A stretch of 64,000 bases of DNA from Deuterostichococcus epilithicus (taxonomy: Eukaryota > Chlorophyta > Trebouxiophyceae > Prasiolales > Stichococcaceae), in assembly GCA_033439295.1 (NCBI GenBank), contig JAVTLE010000021.1, positions 1,798,009 through 1,862,008 of the forward strand. Direction: 5' to 3'. Each line of letters starts with the position of its first letter. Positions within the stretch are counted from its first letter, which is position 1. Shown one piece after another: positions 15,001 through 27,000 of this stretch. The translations under genes and the position numbers were made by a program. The notes below the pieces were generated by a model. That model was not told the origin of the DNA. It saw only the letters and a program-made list of their open reading frames with translations, and searched no databases.

Positions 15001-18000
15001 GCGCGGCAGGTATGGAAGAGATTGTGCAGGTCCCACATGTGTGCCTGGTCGTGCTACATACCTAGCTCTGCCCCTCATGCCTGTCGGGTCAGGGACGCTG
15101 GCGGTACAGCCTGAGCTGCACACCAATTTTGCCCTGATTGCGGGTCATACTCTCCAAATGTTGCACTGTTGCAGACGACTGGGAGGTGCGGACGCGAGCC
15201 ATCAGCACAGCCGACCAGACGGCGGCGTCTTGGCATGAGCGCCTCGTGCTTGAGGCGCCCCGCCGGCCAGGTGGGCTGCTGTGATGCGACCGAGCCTGTG
15301 AAGCTAGCCTACAAAGCTATTTTGCAACCATTCCCAGATCCGTTCTGGGAATATTCATACTTTGGTCTCTCAGAGCTCCTGATGCGCAAACAGGAGCGGC
15401 TGGGAGCGTCTTGCGGAAGTCATGCTTTCGGTCAAGCTGTCGCTGCACAATTTGCAGGTGCGGCGACGCTGCACGTCGAGCTGAAAGAGGACGCGGCGCA
15501 GGCCAGCAGCGGGCAGGTGCTCGCCAGCGCCAAGGTCGCCCTGGAGACCTCATTCTGGCAGAAGGAGTCGACACGGAAGACGAGCCTGGCGCTGCAGCCG
15601 GCCTCGTCCAAGGAGCAGGTAAGGGAGCCTTCTTGTGTGGCAGTCACCTCAGCTGCGGCTTGTGCGATCCAGAGGCGGCCCGGGCCACGCTGCCGGCTGG
15701 GGCACTACAAAAAGGGTGCAAGAAGAAAGCCACCAGCGACTGCTGTTGCGGCTGCCAACGACTCAATGCCTTAAAACAGTGTCAGCCGCTGCAGGAGCAG
15801 CAATCTCTATGAAGGAGCAACCTCTCAAAAGCTTTCCAGGGGCCCGACGTCGTGTACTCACGTGTGCTAATGTGCTAAATTCTCTGCCGCAGGAGTGGAC
15901 GGTGGAGCTGGCGGTTGGGGTGCAGGCGGCGCGGTACCGGGAGGAGGTGGAGGTGACGGACGCCTGGTCAGCTGACAAGTCCACCGCGGGGCAGCGTGCC
16001 CTGCGCGTTGGTCGCGGTTCCTGGGTGCAGGTCGCGTCCGCCGGCCGCCGCTCCATTGGCGCCGGCCCTGCCAACGTGCGCCCCGTCTCACCTCCGGACC
16101 CCCACCCTGCACGAGTGTTTGGTTGTAGCAGGACCATTGAGGCAGGTGGCCATGTGGAATGCAGGCTGTGGCTGTTGTGGCGATGGCCAGTGCAGCCTCC
16201 CAAGAGTGGGCACCGCCACACGCCAGGGTCTGAAAGATCCGTATTGAAACGATGTTGCAGTCGAATCATCCCTGCGAGAGACATGAGGCGCTTCATGGAC
16301 CCTGAGGATGCATTGATGATCAGGGACTGTCACCCACAGGGCTCCGAGTCGTCGGCGGTGGTGCCGGTGCGTGTGGACTCCCACAACGGCGTGGTGCTGG
16401 AGACCAGCTTCCAGGAGGGCATCCGGCGCGAGGCGCTACGCTCTCTGGCCCAGGTCGCCAACGCCAGCGAGCTGCCGCTGCAGGTGAGCTGGACCCGCCT
16501 GCGCAGCTGGTGTCTCAACATGAGGCATGATGCGCAGCAGTCGCATCCCCTTGACGAGTCACGCCGAAGGCGTCCTTCAACAGCGTCTCTCGGAGGTACT
16601 CAGGGGCCCCTGAGCATCCGGGCACCGTACAATGTGCGGCAGTGCCTGTCAGGGGTAAGCACTGATGAGTGAGCGGTCTGACCAGGGCGTGCCCGCTCCG
16701 CATGTGCAGGTTGCGCTGGTGGACACGAGGGAGGAGGCGGAGGCACCGAAGCCGGACGCCAGTAAGGCGCTGGTGCCGGCCGGCCGCAGCACGGCCCAGG
16801 TGCGGCTCTGGCGCACAACCGACCCGCCAGAAGCCCGTCGGCTGCAGCCCGTTTAGCTGGTCCTCAGGCCTTGACATATGGTGTGTCTCATGCAGCTCCG
16901 CTCGCTCAGACACACAACCAGCGCCTGGCTGCTGCAAGCCGGTGGTGAACACACATGCTGCTGCTATTGTGCAGGCGCAGCAGGGGCCGCGGGAGGTGGC
17001 CGTGTTCGAGAACGAGCGGCTGATGCCGCTGCGCGGCTGGTCCGCTGGCAACCTGCTGCCCACAGACCGCAAGCGCTACAGCGGCCCCGGCGGCATCAAT
17101 ACCTCCGACTTCCCCATCATCAACCTGGAGTCAGGTGTCAGTTGCTTAACTCGCACTTGTTGGGATGCTGGTTGAGTGTACACGGATGTTCCTTGTAATA
17201 CGATACCACTTCTAAATACTTATGCCTGGAAGTTTCCTCTCTTCGAGTCTTGCCAGTCCCGAGGCACCTTTGCGCGCCGCCGCTGACGCTTACACCATGA
17301 CTGACGCCGCTCGCAGGCTGGGAGTGGGAGGGCACCTGGGAGGTGGAGACACGGGGCAACACCGACAAGGACGGCTGGGCCTACGCCATGAATTTCCCCA
17401 TGCTGCAGTACCCACCGCCCTCGGTGCCCTCTCCGCTGCGCCCTGGCATGCAGCAACAGCAGTGTGTTGATGGTTGCATCCGAGGCAGTGCGCCCGTCTG
17501 CGTCACCGCCATTGCCACTCGCTGGTTCACCTGCTTGAGTCTGCAACAGCCGGAGCCTGCGGAGCTGCCTCGGGCCTGCACAGTTGAGTGATCTCGTGGC
17601 TCGGCCTGCAGAGCTCGGCCCGCAAGGGGTTCACGGACTGCGTGCGGCGGCGGCGCTGGGTACGACGCAAGCGGCAGGCCGCGCAGCCGCAGCGCCAGGC
17701 CAGCGGCACCGCCGCCGCATCGCAAGGCGGCACCTCCCGGCGCATGTCAGTCGGCCAGAAGACCGTGCTGGGCGTCGTGCAGCCTGGTGGCAAGCTACCG
17801 CTGCCATATGGTTGGAGCTCGCCCGGCAAGCAGCTGCAGGTGGGGCACGTCAGCGCATAAGAGCAGCATCCAGCCACCTTGTCGGTATTGGCAAAGGGAC
17901 AAGGGCTCGAGGGCTGCTCCAGGACTGGACGGGTGAAAGTGGCATCATGTTGTCACGGGTATCTGGCAGATCAGAGGCCATGTACTCGTATCCCGGACAT

Positions 18001-21000
18001 GGGGGGGCTGTTTCTATGTTGGGCAAGGTGGCCTCTGCAACGTGCAGGTGCGGCCGGTGGCGCTGGCGGGAGAGGAGGCGACGCACACCTGGAGCGAGGG
18101 CGCATCTTGCGGCGCACACACTCTCAAGCTGGACGGCCTGGCCGACGGCCAGACGCGCCTCGTCAACTGTAGCCCCCTGCGCAACAACCAGTCGGGTGCA
18201 CCTCAAGCTTTGGAATGCCCATCTGGAGCTGGCGCTGCAGGCCGCTTTGAGTTGCGTCAAGGATGTCGGATCCATTTGCGACTTTGCTGCAGTGCAGCTC
18301 ACCTTGCGCATGCGTCCTTTGAGCGCGGCTTCTGTTCAGCATGACTGCGACACTTCTTTGGAATTCAGCCGGTCAGCGGAGGCAACCCCACACAAACATG
18401 CACCCTGCAGGTGCAGGCTCAGACGCGGCAGACGCGCCTGTGTGGCTGAGCCTGACGGTGGACGGCGAGATCTTCGACGAGGCAGACAAGCCGGCGCTGC
18501 AGCCGCTGACCGACTGGCACATCGTGGCGTCGGCGCCGCTGGTCGTGGAGAACACGCTGCCCATCAGCGGCAGCTACATGGTGTGGGAGCTGCCCGAGGT
18601 GCACTTTCCTTCACCCTGCCCCCCCGACCAGTTGGATTGCTGCCTGCAGCCTACCGGGCTTGCACATGGCGCCTCTTCCGAGGCTGCACGGGTCCTCTAA
18701 GACGGCTCAGGCTGGCCCGCTTGCTGCTGCAGTGAGGCATGCTTGCATCCGGAGGAGTCACACGTCTGCCATACGCATGGTAGTTTCCGCTGTGCGAGTC
18801 CATTACGAAGGGAATCGATCCTGAGCAGCGACAGTGCATGCCGGCGGCAAGAGGGCGCGGACCTGGTGCTGTGCAGACGAGTTCCAGCTGACGTTCCAAC
18901 CGGGATGTCACATGATGCCTTCTGACCAGAACACTGTGGGGCGGCAGGAGGGCGCGGAGCTGGTGCTGCGCCAGAGCGGCCAGGTGGACAGCGGCAAGCG
19001 CATCCATGTGTACGGCGCGGACATGCGGCGCCGCGTGGCGCTGCAGTTCTGGCCCGATGGCTACGAGTGGGCCGAGACTGAGCCCATCACGCTCGCAGAG
19101 GTGCGTGCCGTGCCACAAAGCGCTCTTCTGCGAGATCCAGACTTGTCCCTGACACGCCTCAGGGAAGGGGGACAATAACATCCGGTTTTATGCAGAGGCC
19201 TCAGTGATACTGTAGTTCTATGTTCCCACTCCAAAGCGCTCCCTTTATGTTGGGCATCTACTGATCTTTAGGGCTTCAGCGGCCACGCTGCGGGCATTGA
19301 TGGGCGGCAGGCGCTGCCGGAGAAGTTCCGCATCAGGCACGCCGGCGCAACACAGAGCATCTTCCTGGCACGCGAGATCACCAACGCGTGGGCTCTGGAG
19401 TCCAAGGTGAGGGCTGTGTCGATTCTCAGGCAGACAGCACAGCTTTCATTTGAGCTATCTCTTGACAGCAACGTTTACGCATGGACAACAGCAGCGCGTG
19501 GTCTCCTGCAGCACCCAGGGGCTGGCCGCTAGCCTGGGGCCCAGAGCATGTCATGACGTTGCTGTCTGAAGATGTTTAGCGGGAAAGGCCCCGATGTTTG
19601 GATGCCCATGCACAGGAGGGTGACGAGGAGGAGGCGGACCCGGGGGCGGCGGTGGCGCTGGGCGCCGCGCTGCTGGTGCGGCTGCTGGTGCCCGCCTGGG
19701 TGGTCAATGCCACGCCGCTGCCCATCAGCGCGATCGTGCTGCCGCGCGTGCGGCCACCGCCGCGGCCGCCTCCGGCGCAGGTGGGCACGCGTGCGCGCGC
19801 TCAGCTGCACAGCCGAGCTTTGTGACGGGGTCTGTCGTATCGCTGACCACGGCATCTGCAGGCTGGGTTGCCGAACAGGTTGCTGCTCAATCGCAGATGA
19901 TGCAGATGTTTTGCATGACCGCCGCTACCTGCACCAAGATACCCGCGCATGTCATCCGGCTATCCTTATACGTCTACCATGGTGCCTCTGCAGGCGGAGG
20001 CAGCTGCCCCGGGCGAGGGCCTGCGCAACCAGAACGCGCTGCTCAGCGCAGCCAACGCCATGGCCAACATGCACGTGCTGGAGTCTGGCTACGACGTCAG
20101 GTGCGCCTTCCTGCGCACGCTAGATCCTGGCTTCAGGCTCCGATCCACGTATTCCACAGGACCTCAGCAGGCTTGCCTCTCACTTGGTGGCGATGTTGTC
20201 AGCGCCTGCGGCTGCAAGGGCTGCCCTGGACGCACAGAGGCAAGAATTCTTAGCGCCAACCTGGCCGCAGGGACAAACCGGTGTCGAGGCAGGAGCTGGC
20301 GGCGGGCAGCCTGGACATCGTGAGCTTCCCGCTGGGCAGCCTGCTGCGCAAGCAGCAGTCGCCGGACGACCGCGGCCCCACCTACGGCATCTCTTTCAAG
20401 GTCTCGACGACTCTGGCATCACACTGCGCCCAGAAGCCTGCAGCACTTGGACTGCTGCTGCGCCGGCCTGCCTGAGCTGCTTGCCTCAGCAGTATGGGTA
20501 GCGGGTGAACGCAACCGCGTGCTCAGCAGCGAGCAGTGACACGTTTCAACAGAGCTTGTCTGAGATCGCCAGGAAGGGAGCACAGCTCATGCTGCTGCGC
20601 TGCTTGTCGTGTGTAGATCGAGTCGTCGGGGTGGACCAAGCCAATGTCGCTGGAGCGCGCGGACATGATTGACCCGGGCAGCGGCGGCCAGGAGGAGCCG
20701 GGCCAGAACAAGCCGGTGCTGCTGCACGCGGCGGTGCCTGATTCCGACACGGTGTACGAGATCGTCGCACGCACCGAGCTCGTTGGCGGCGTCTTCTCGC
20801 GCACCATGGCAAGGACCTGTGCTTTGCCCTCTGTGCTCCGGCACTGCATCCTGGACAGCCTCGCACCTGAGGGTTCCGGCCGCAGACAGCGTGCTCCTCT
20901 TTCGACGAGAAGTGCAGTCACAAGCAGCTGCCGGGCGGTGCATCGCTCAGTTTTCTGCGCCCGAGTATTGGACCCCTGCTACTCTTGCAAGACCCACCGC

Positions 21001-24000
21001 ACCTCACGGTGGTGGTCCGTGGCCGGCTGCAGCGCACCTGGCGGCATTGTGCAAAAAGGTTTCTCTTGGCCTCTCTCGACAGGCCATCTGGCTGGAGCCG
21101 CACTTCACGGTGACCAACCTTACCGGTATGCCGCTCCAGCTTGCGCAGCTCAATCGGCCGGCGGGCCGCGCGCAGATGCGCAAGCGCGACATTCTGCGCG
21201 GCCACAGCTCCGCCAGCCAGGTGAGAGTCAGCCAATGCCGGCCCTTTGCGGCATCTCGATGCCAACCGTCACATATTGTAGGCGATTGTAGCCTTTGATA
21301 CCGCTGGCATGGTCGGGTTGGCAGCTGCTGTCTCTCTGGAGTCTGAAATATCCAATGCTGAACTACGGCAATGCACTGCTGCTTTGCCAGGCTGCAAGCG
21401 GCAGCAGCGCCAGCAGGGCTGCGTCGTCAGAGCTCGCCGCCTCCTCTGTCAGCGCTGCCTCCTGGTCAGCGACAGCAAACGCGCCCGGCTCGCAGCGGGC
21501 TCTGGCCGTCCAAGGCGCAGCTTCGGGAGACAGCCTGGACCTGTCCACTCGTCAGCCGCTGCCGCCAGGTGCGCGACGGAAGGGCAGCCTGAGTTGATGG
21601 GAGGAGCGCCAACAGCTGTGGCCGGCGGCTTCCTTTGCTGCATGACTGCGCTGCAAGGGGCACATGGGTCGCTCTCCGCGATCTTGGGGCAGGACCATCC
21701 TGGAAGAGTGGCCATCGGTCACATGCCTTCGTCTCGCACGTCCTGATCATGTCTGTCATCTGTCGGGACTGGAGCTGGCCCCACTGAGGCGTTTGCACAC
21801 CACTGGTTCGGCCTTGACTCAACCACATGTGCAGGCGCGGCAAACATGCCGGTGCACTGGAGCTCGGCGGGCATGGCAGCGCGGAGCATCTGCCTGCGGC
21901 TGGCGCTGCCGGAGGGCGCCGCCCAGGCTGCAAGCGGCAACGACGACGAGTTGCAGTGGAGCGCGCCGCTTGAGGCGGCTCTGCAGGGCGGCGCGGTGTG
22001 TCACCTGGCGTTGCCGGGCGGCGGCGATGGCAGCGGAGACGGCGGCGGCCTGGAGCTGCATGGCCCTCGCATCGCCCGCGGCGTGCGCCTGCCCAGCAGG
22101 TCAGCTCCTGGCCTCGCTTGCTGGAAGCGTATCACAGTGTATGCCGGCAGGTCCAGCTGCCACCCAACACAATGGCGCATCACAAACCAAGCATCGCTCA
22201 GCACGTCGCCTTGCACGCAGAGATGGGCGGGGGCCTGCGCCAGCGGCACTGGTGCTGCGCTACTCGGTGCGCGTCGGGTCGCCTGGCTGCGTGGCCATGG
22301 TGCTCGAGGCGCTGGCGCCACGGCCGCCGTACGCCCTGGAGAACCGCACCTCACATCCGCTGCTGTTCCGGCCGCTCGGCGCGGCCGGCGCGTCCTTCCA
22401 GCCGCTGCCGCCCTACTCCGCGGCGGGCTTTGCACCTCTGTCGACGGCAGCGCCGCACAAAGTGAGTGTCTGAGCGCGCAGCGTGACTCCGGTATGGTGA
22501 CAGCTGCGGGGCGGCTTCCTTGCAGAGGTCACAACTTGTCTGGAGCACGACATGGCATCGTAGGTACTGGCGTTTGCATCTTAGGTGTGAGTCAGCCCGC
22601 TGGCCATCCACATGCCTCAGGATCTTGCTGAAGCGCCTTCTGACACATCTGATGGCAACGTGCTGGCCTCTGCAGGTGGAGATTAGGGAGGCGTACCGGG
22701 ATGATAGTCCCACGCAAACTTACTCCCTCGACGCGCGCGACAGCCCGCAGGACGGCGCAGACGCCGTTGCATCGGACCGCGACGGCGCCGGTGCGTGTCA
22801 ACATGCCCAGCAGCTTCCCATCCGCCCGCATGCTCCTCTAGCTTGATCGTCTGCCTGCCGGCTGAAACCGTGTTCATGGCCTCGAGGTCAGCTGGAGGCC
22901 TGCCATGCCCATGGCCTTGCCATGAGGCTGAGGTGCTTGCCGCCAGCCCACACGAGTTGTTGACAGAGTTGTCCACGATGATCAGGTGGCGGACTGCCGC
23001 CGCTGCCACTTTCGGTGGAGCCAGGCAGCGCGCGGCTGCTGCTGGTGGATCAGGAGGCGGAGGCCATGGCTGCCGCCGGGCTCAAGGGCATCGGCGCCTC
23101 CGGCGGCATGGGCTGCCATGGCCTGGACCGCGCCCTCCGCATCCTGCCAGGTCTGACACCTTCCTCTGGGTGATTCCAGGATGCAGTGGCCAGAGCATGG
23201 CGATGGCATGTACAAGGTTTGTTTTGAGGAGACAATGCTGGCAGCGCTGAGCCGCTGTGTGCCCACGCACGTTTACCACGTGCACTGAAGTCGCGATGGA
23301 GTGCAGGCACCCCATTGACGCCATGCACAATGGCAGGCGCACGTCCGATGTGGCGCGCCATACAATGATGTTGTGTATCCTCCCTGCGCAGGCCGCAAGG
23401 CGGCGTGGGGCGGCGTGCAGGCGGTGCTGAAGGACAAGTCGGGCGACAGCTTCACGCTGCTAGTCACGGTGTCACTGGCAGACATCAGCGTGGTGGACCA
23501 TGTGCCCGAGGAGCTTTTGAATGTGACGGCCACAGGTACGCAGCAATTTGCGCAGTACCCCCTGCCGGCATTCCCACATCAGTCTGGATGTGGTCGGACC
23601 TTCACGAGGGGTTGCACTTACCAGACGAGCTGCGCAAGCGTGCCGTGACCTAGCAGTGTGTTTACAGCAAATGCGTGACCGACAACAGGGTTGACAAAAC
23701 AACCCATGCGCCGTCTGCAGGCTTCCGCCTGGAGTACGCGACCGGCATCGGCGTGGAGGGCACATACGCCAACTTCCGGGTGTCCTGCCAGAACATCCAG
23801 GCGGACGACCAGAGCCCCTTCACCAGGTGCGCTCACTGCTCAGTGTGGAACTCACTTCTAGCGAGCATGCTGGCGGCCGAGCTGCGGCTTTGCGTGCGCT
23901 GCACCCAAGCGGCCCTTGTGAAAGTTACATCGCCAGCTGTCCAATTCTAAAAACCTCATTCAACGCCTCAACTCACTTGGTACATGCGTACCTGTCTGGG

Positions 24001-27000
24001 CGGCTGACACGTACCTCGTCGACCCGTGCCTCCTCAATACTCACTCGCACGACACTCACTTGCAGGTACCCGGTGGTGATCGCTGCGACGGAGGAGGAGA
24101 TTGTGACCGGGGACGAGACGGACCCGGACCGCGAGCCGCCGCCCGTGGTCAGCCTGTCCATGGTCAGCCAGCCGGGCCTGCCGCGCCGCCAGGTGTACTA
24201 CCCGTACATCGCCTGGCGCCTGTCGCGCGTCCTTCAGGTCTGCCCCTCCCTCTCAGATCCCCAACCTGTTGGTGCCAGTCACTGCGAGTCATTCCTCCAC
24301 TATTCCTCCGTCATGCAGCTTCCCATCCACCAAGCTCTGTGTAGGCGCCTTGCCAGCAGCAGGCACGCCGCAGGCAGGCGAATGCAGTCAATGTCAAGGC
24401 AGGCAAGTACTGCTCGACTGGTCAGGCATGAGCTGGGGACGGTCGCGACCGCTCCTTGACGAGCGGCTGCGCGTCTCGCCGCAGGTGTCTGTGTCTGAGA
24501 CGCTGGTGTGGCGGGTTGTGGACCTGCTGCGCCGCCTGGACCTGGGCCGCCTGTCCGGCAGCGGCGACGCCGGCGGCGCGCAGACCTCCTCCTCGGACAT
24601 CCCCATTCAGGCATTCCTTACTCTGCAGATTGCTGTCCCCTCCCTGCCGCATGCACAAGGACTCTCGCTGCCGCATGCACAAGGAGGCTGTCACCCCCCC
24701 TCTCCTATCTCAGCCGTCTCGGGCGAAGGCGGCACCCGCAGTTTTCGGCCGTGTTCGTCCCTGTGCAATGGACCATCTCCACTACAGACACTGCTGACAT
24801 GCGTTGAGACCGTCAAACCTGCTGAGACTCTGCGGCCACAGTGCTCAAGAATCTTCTTGGAGGTTCGATGGCGCCGGCGCCGCAGGTGAAGCTCGTGAGC
24901 CTGGGCGACGTGCAAGCCAAGGTGTCCTTCCGCGGCGACGTGGCCAGCCGGCCCCGCTGGGCGGCGCGGCTGCTGTCGTGGGGCCTGGACTTGGCCGACT
25001 TCGAGGGCGTCCCCATCCGGCTGTCCGGCTTCGAGGTGCACGACGCCACCATGCTGTGGTCCGTCTTCATTGGGTGCGCTCCAATTTCCTCTCCCGCCCG
25101 CCCCTCGGTCCTTCCTCCTCTCCCTCCCACCTGTGCACCTATGGGGTTCATCTGCACATGGTGGCGTTGTCACAGGCATTCGTGCATGTGAAGATGGCGC
25201 AAATACGGGTAAGGCACGAGCTTTGGCGTGGGTGAATGCAGCCATGCCTCGATTTCGTTTCAAATGACCCATCATGAACCCCAGACGCTTCTTACAAACC
25301 TGCAAGCCCGTGCTTTCTCTTCCGCATGCGACGCGACACGGACCTGTTGGGTGCCCCGCAACCGGCGTGGTGTTGCTGCAGTCCCAGATGTCGGCTGACG
25401 AGACGGTTTTCCCCCATCCGCAGGGAGATCATCCACGTGGTGCAGAGCCAGCTGCTGGGCGTGGCGTTCAGCTTCCTGCGCAATTTCGGTGTCCTCAGCG
25501 GCGCCTCCGGCATCTTTGGCATCCTGTCCACCGGCGTCGCCACCATCGGCATGGACCAGAGGTGTGAGCTGAGCCGAGCTGATTCAGTTGACCTCTCTAC
25601 ATGGTCCCCGGCGCTCTTCTCTTGTGACACCTTCTCCTCAGTCGAACGAGCAGGGTCCCCGACCTGGCAAACGGCTCTGCCACATGCAAGCAGAAGCGAA
25701 ATCGCATCCTGCTGTCCTCGTCGTACTGACTGGGTGCACTCGTCGTTCACAGGTTCGCGCGGGAGCGCATTCGGCAGCGGCAGGAGCGGTCGATCGGCGG
25801 CATGCGGGAGGGGCTGGCGGAGGGCGGCGAGGCGCTGGGCATGGGCTTCTACCGCGGCGTCACCGGCCTGGTCCAGAAGCCGCTGGAGGGCGCGCAGTCC
25901 CGCGGCGCCCTCGGTGCGCCCGCCGTCCTGGCTATGGCTGCCATGCCTGAGCTGCAGGCATGCCTGTCAAGGTCGTTCCACAGCCCTGCGCACATGGGCA
26001 GCCCTGTCGCCACTGGAAGCCGCCCGCGCGAGTGCAAACCAGTCCCCAGGTGCAGAGGTGTCCAGGCACTTCACAGCAGCAGAGCGATATCACGCAGAAA
26101 TGCGTCCCATGCTGCAATCGCTTGTCTGTGCACTACCAGCAGCCGCAGATACAGCGCCAGCCATCGTCCACCATGCGTTCTGCACGCCGCGCAGGCTTCG
26201 TCAAGGGCATCGGCAAGGGGCTGGTCGGCGCCGTGGCTGCCCCGATGTCGGGGGGCCTGGACCTGTTTTCGTCGGCCATCGAGGGCCTGGACGCCAGCAA
26301 GGAGCGGCTGCTGGGGCGGCCGCGGGCAGGCACGCTGCTGGCGCGTCGGCGGCTGCCGCGTGCCATTGGCGGCGACGCCAAGCTGCAGCCCTTCCTGCGT
26401 GATGGCTCCGAGGCGGGGGTGCGTTCTGTCGGCCACATTGGCACGCCTTGGCTGTTGTAGACGACTGTCATTGCAATCACTTCTTTGCAACGGAACAGCG
26501 GCTGCGCTCGCAGCGCCCTTCAGACATGGTATGATGCTGGCGTGCGGCCCTGGTCCAGTTTGTGCATGCTGCAGGAGGCTCACAGGTAGTTCCTGGTTCC
26601 GCCTGGGCAGTGATCAGGACGCATGACATCCCTGCATTTCTCTCAACAGGCGCGGGTGGAGGAGGCGGGGCAGGCCCTGCTGTGGCTGACGGGCGACGAG
26701 GCCAGCAAGGTGCCCTTTCTGGGCCTGCGCCGCCGGCGCAGCCGCCACGGCGAGGCCTACGAAGAGCACTTCCTGCTGCCCGACGACCGCGTGGCGCTGC
26801 TCACCAGCCGCTCCATGCTGCTTGTCATCGCGCCCACCTTTGCAGAGCTGCACGCCGCTGCCGCTGCCGGTGCGCTCTTTTTCGTATCCTCCAATTAGCC
26901 GTCTCGCCCCAGAGCTCGGGAGCCAGTGCATACGGGCTTCAGTCGCATGGGCGCCTTGCGGAGCCTCCCCCTGAACACCTTACAGGCGCAATGACGCACT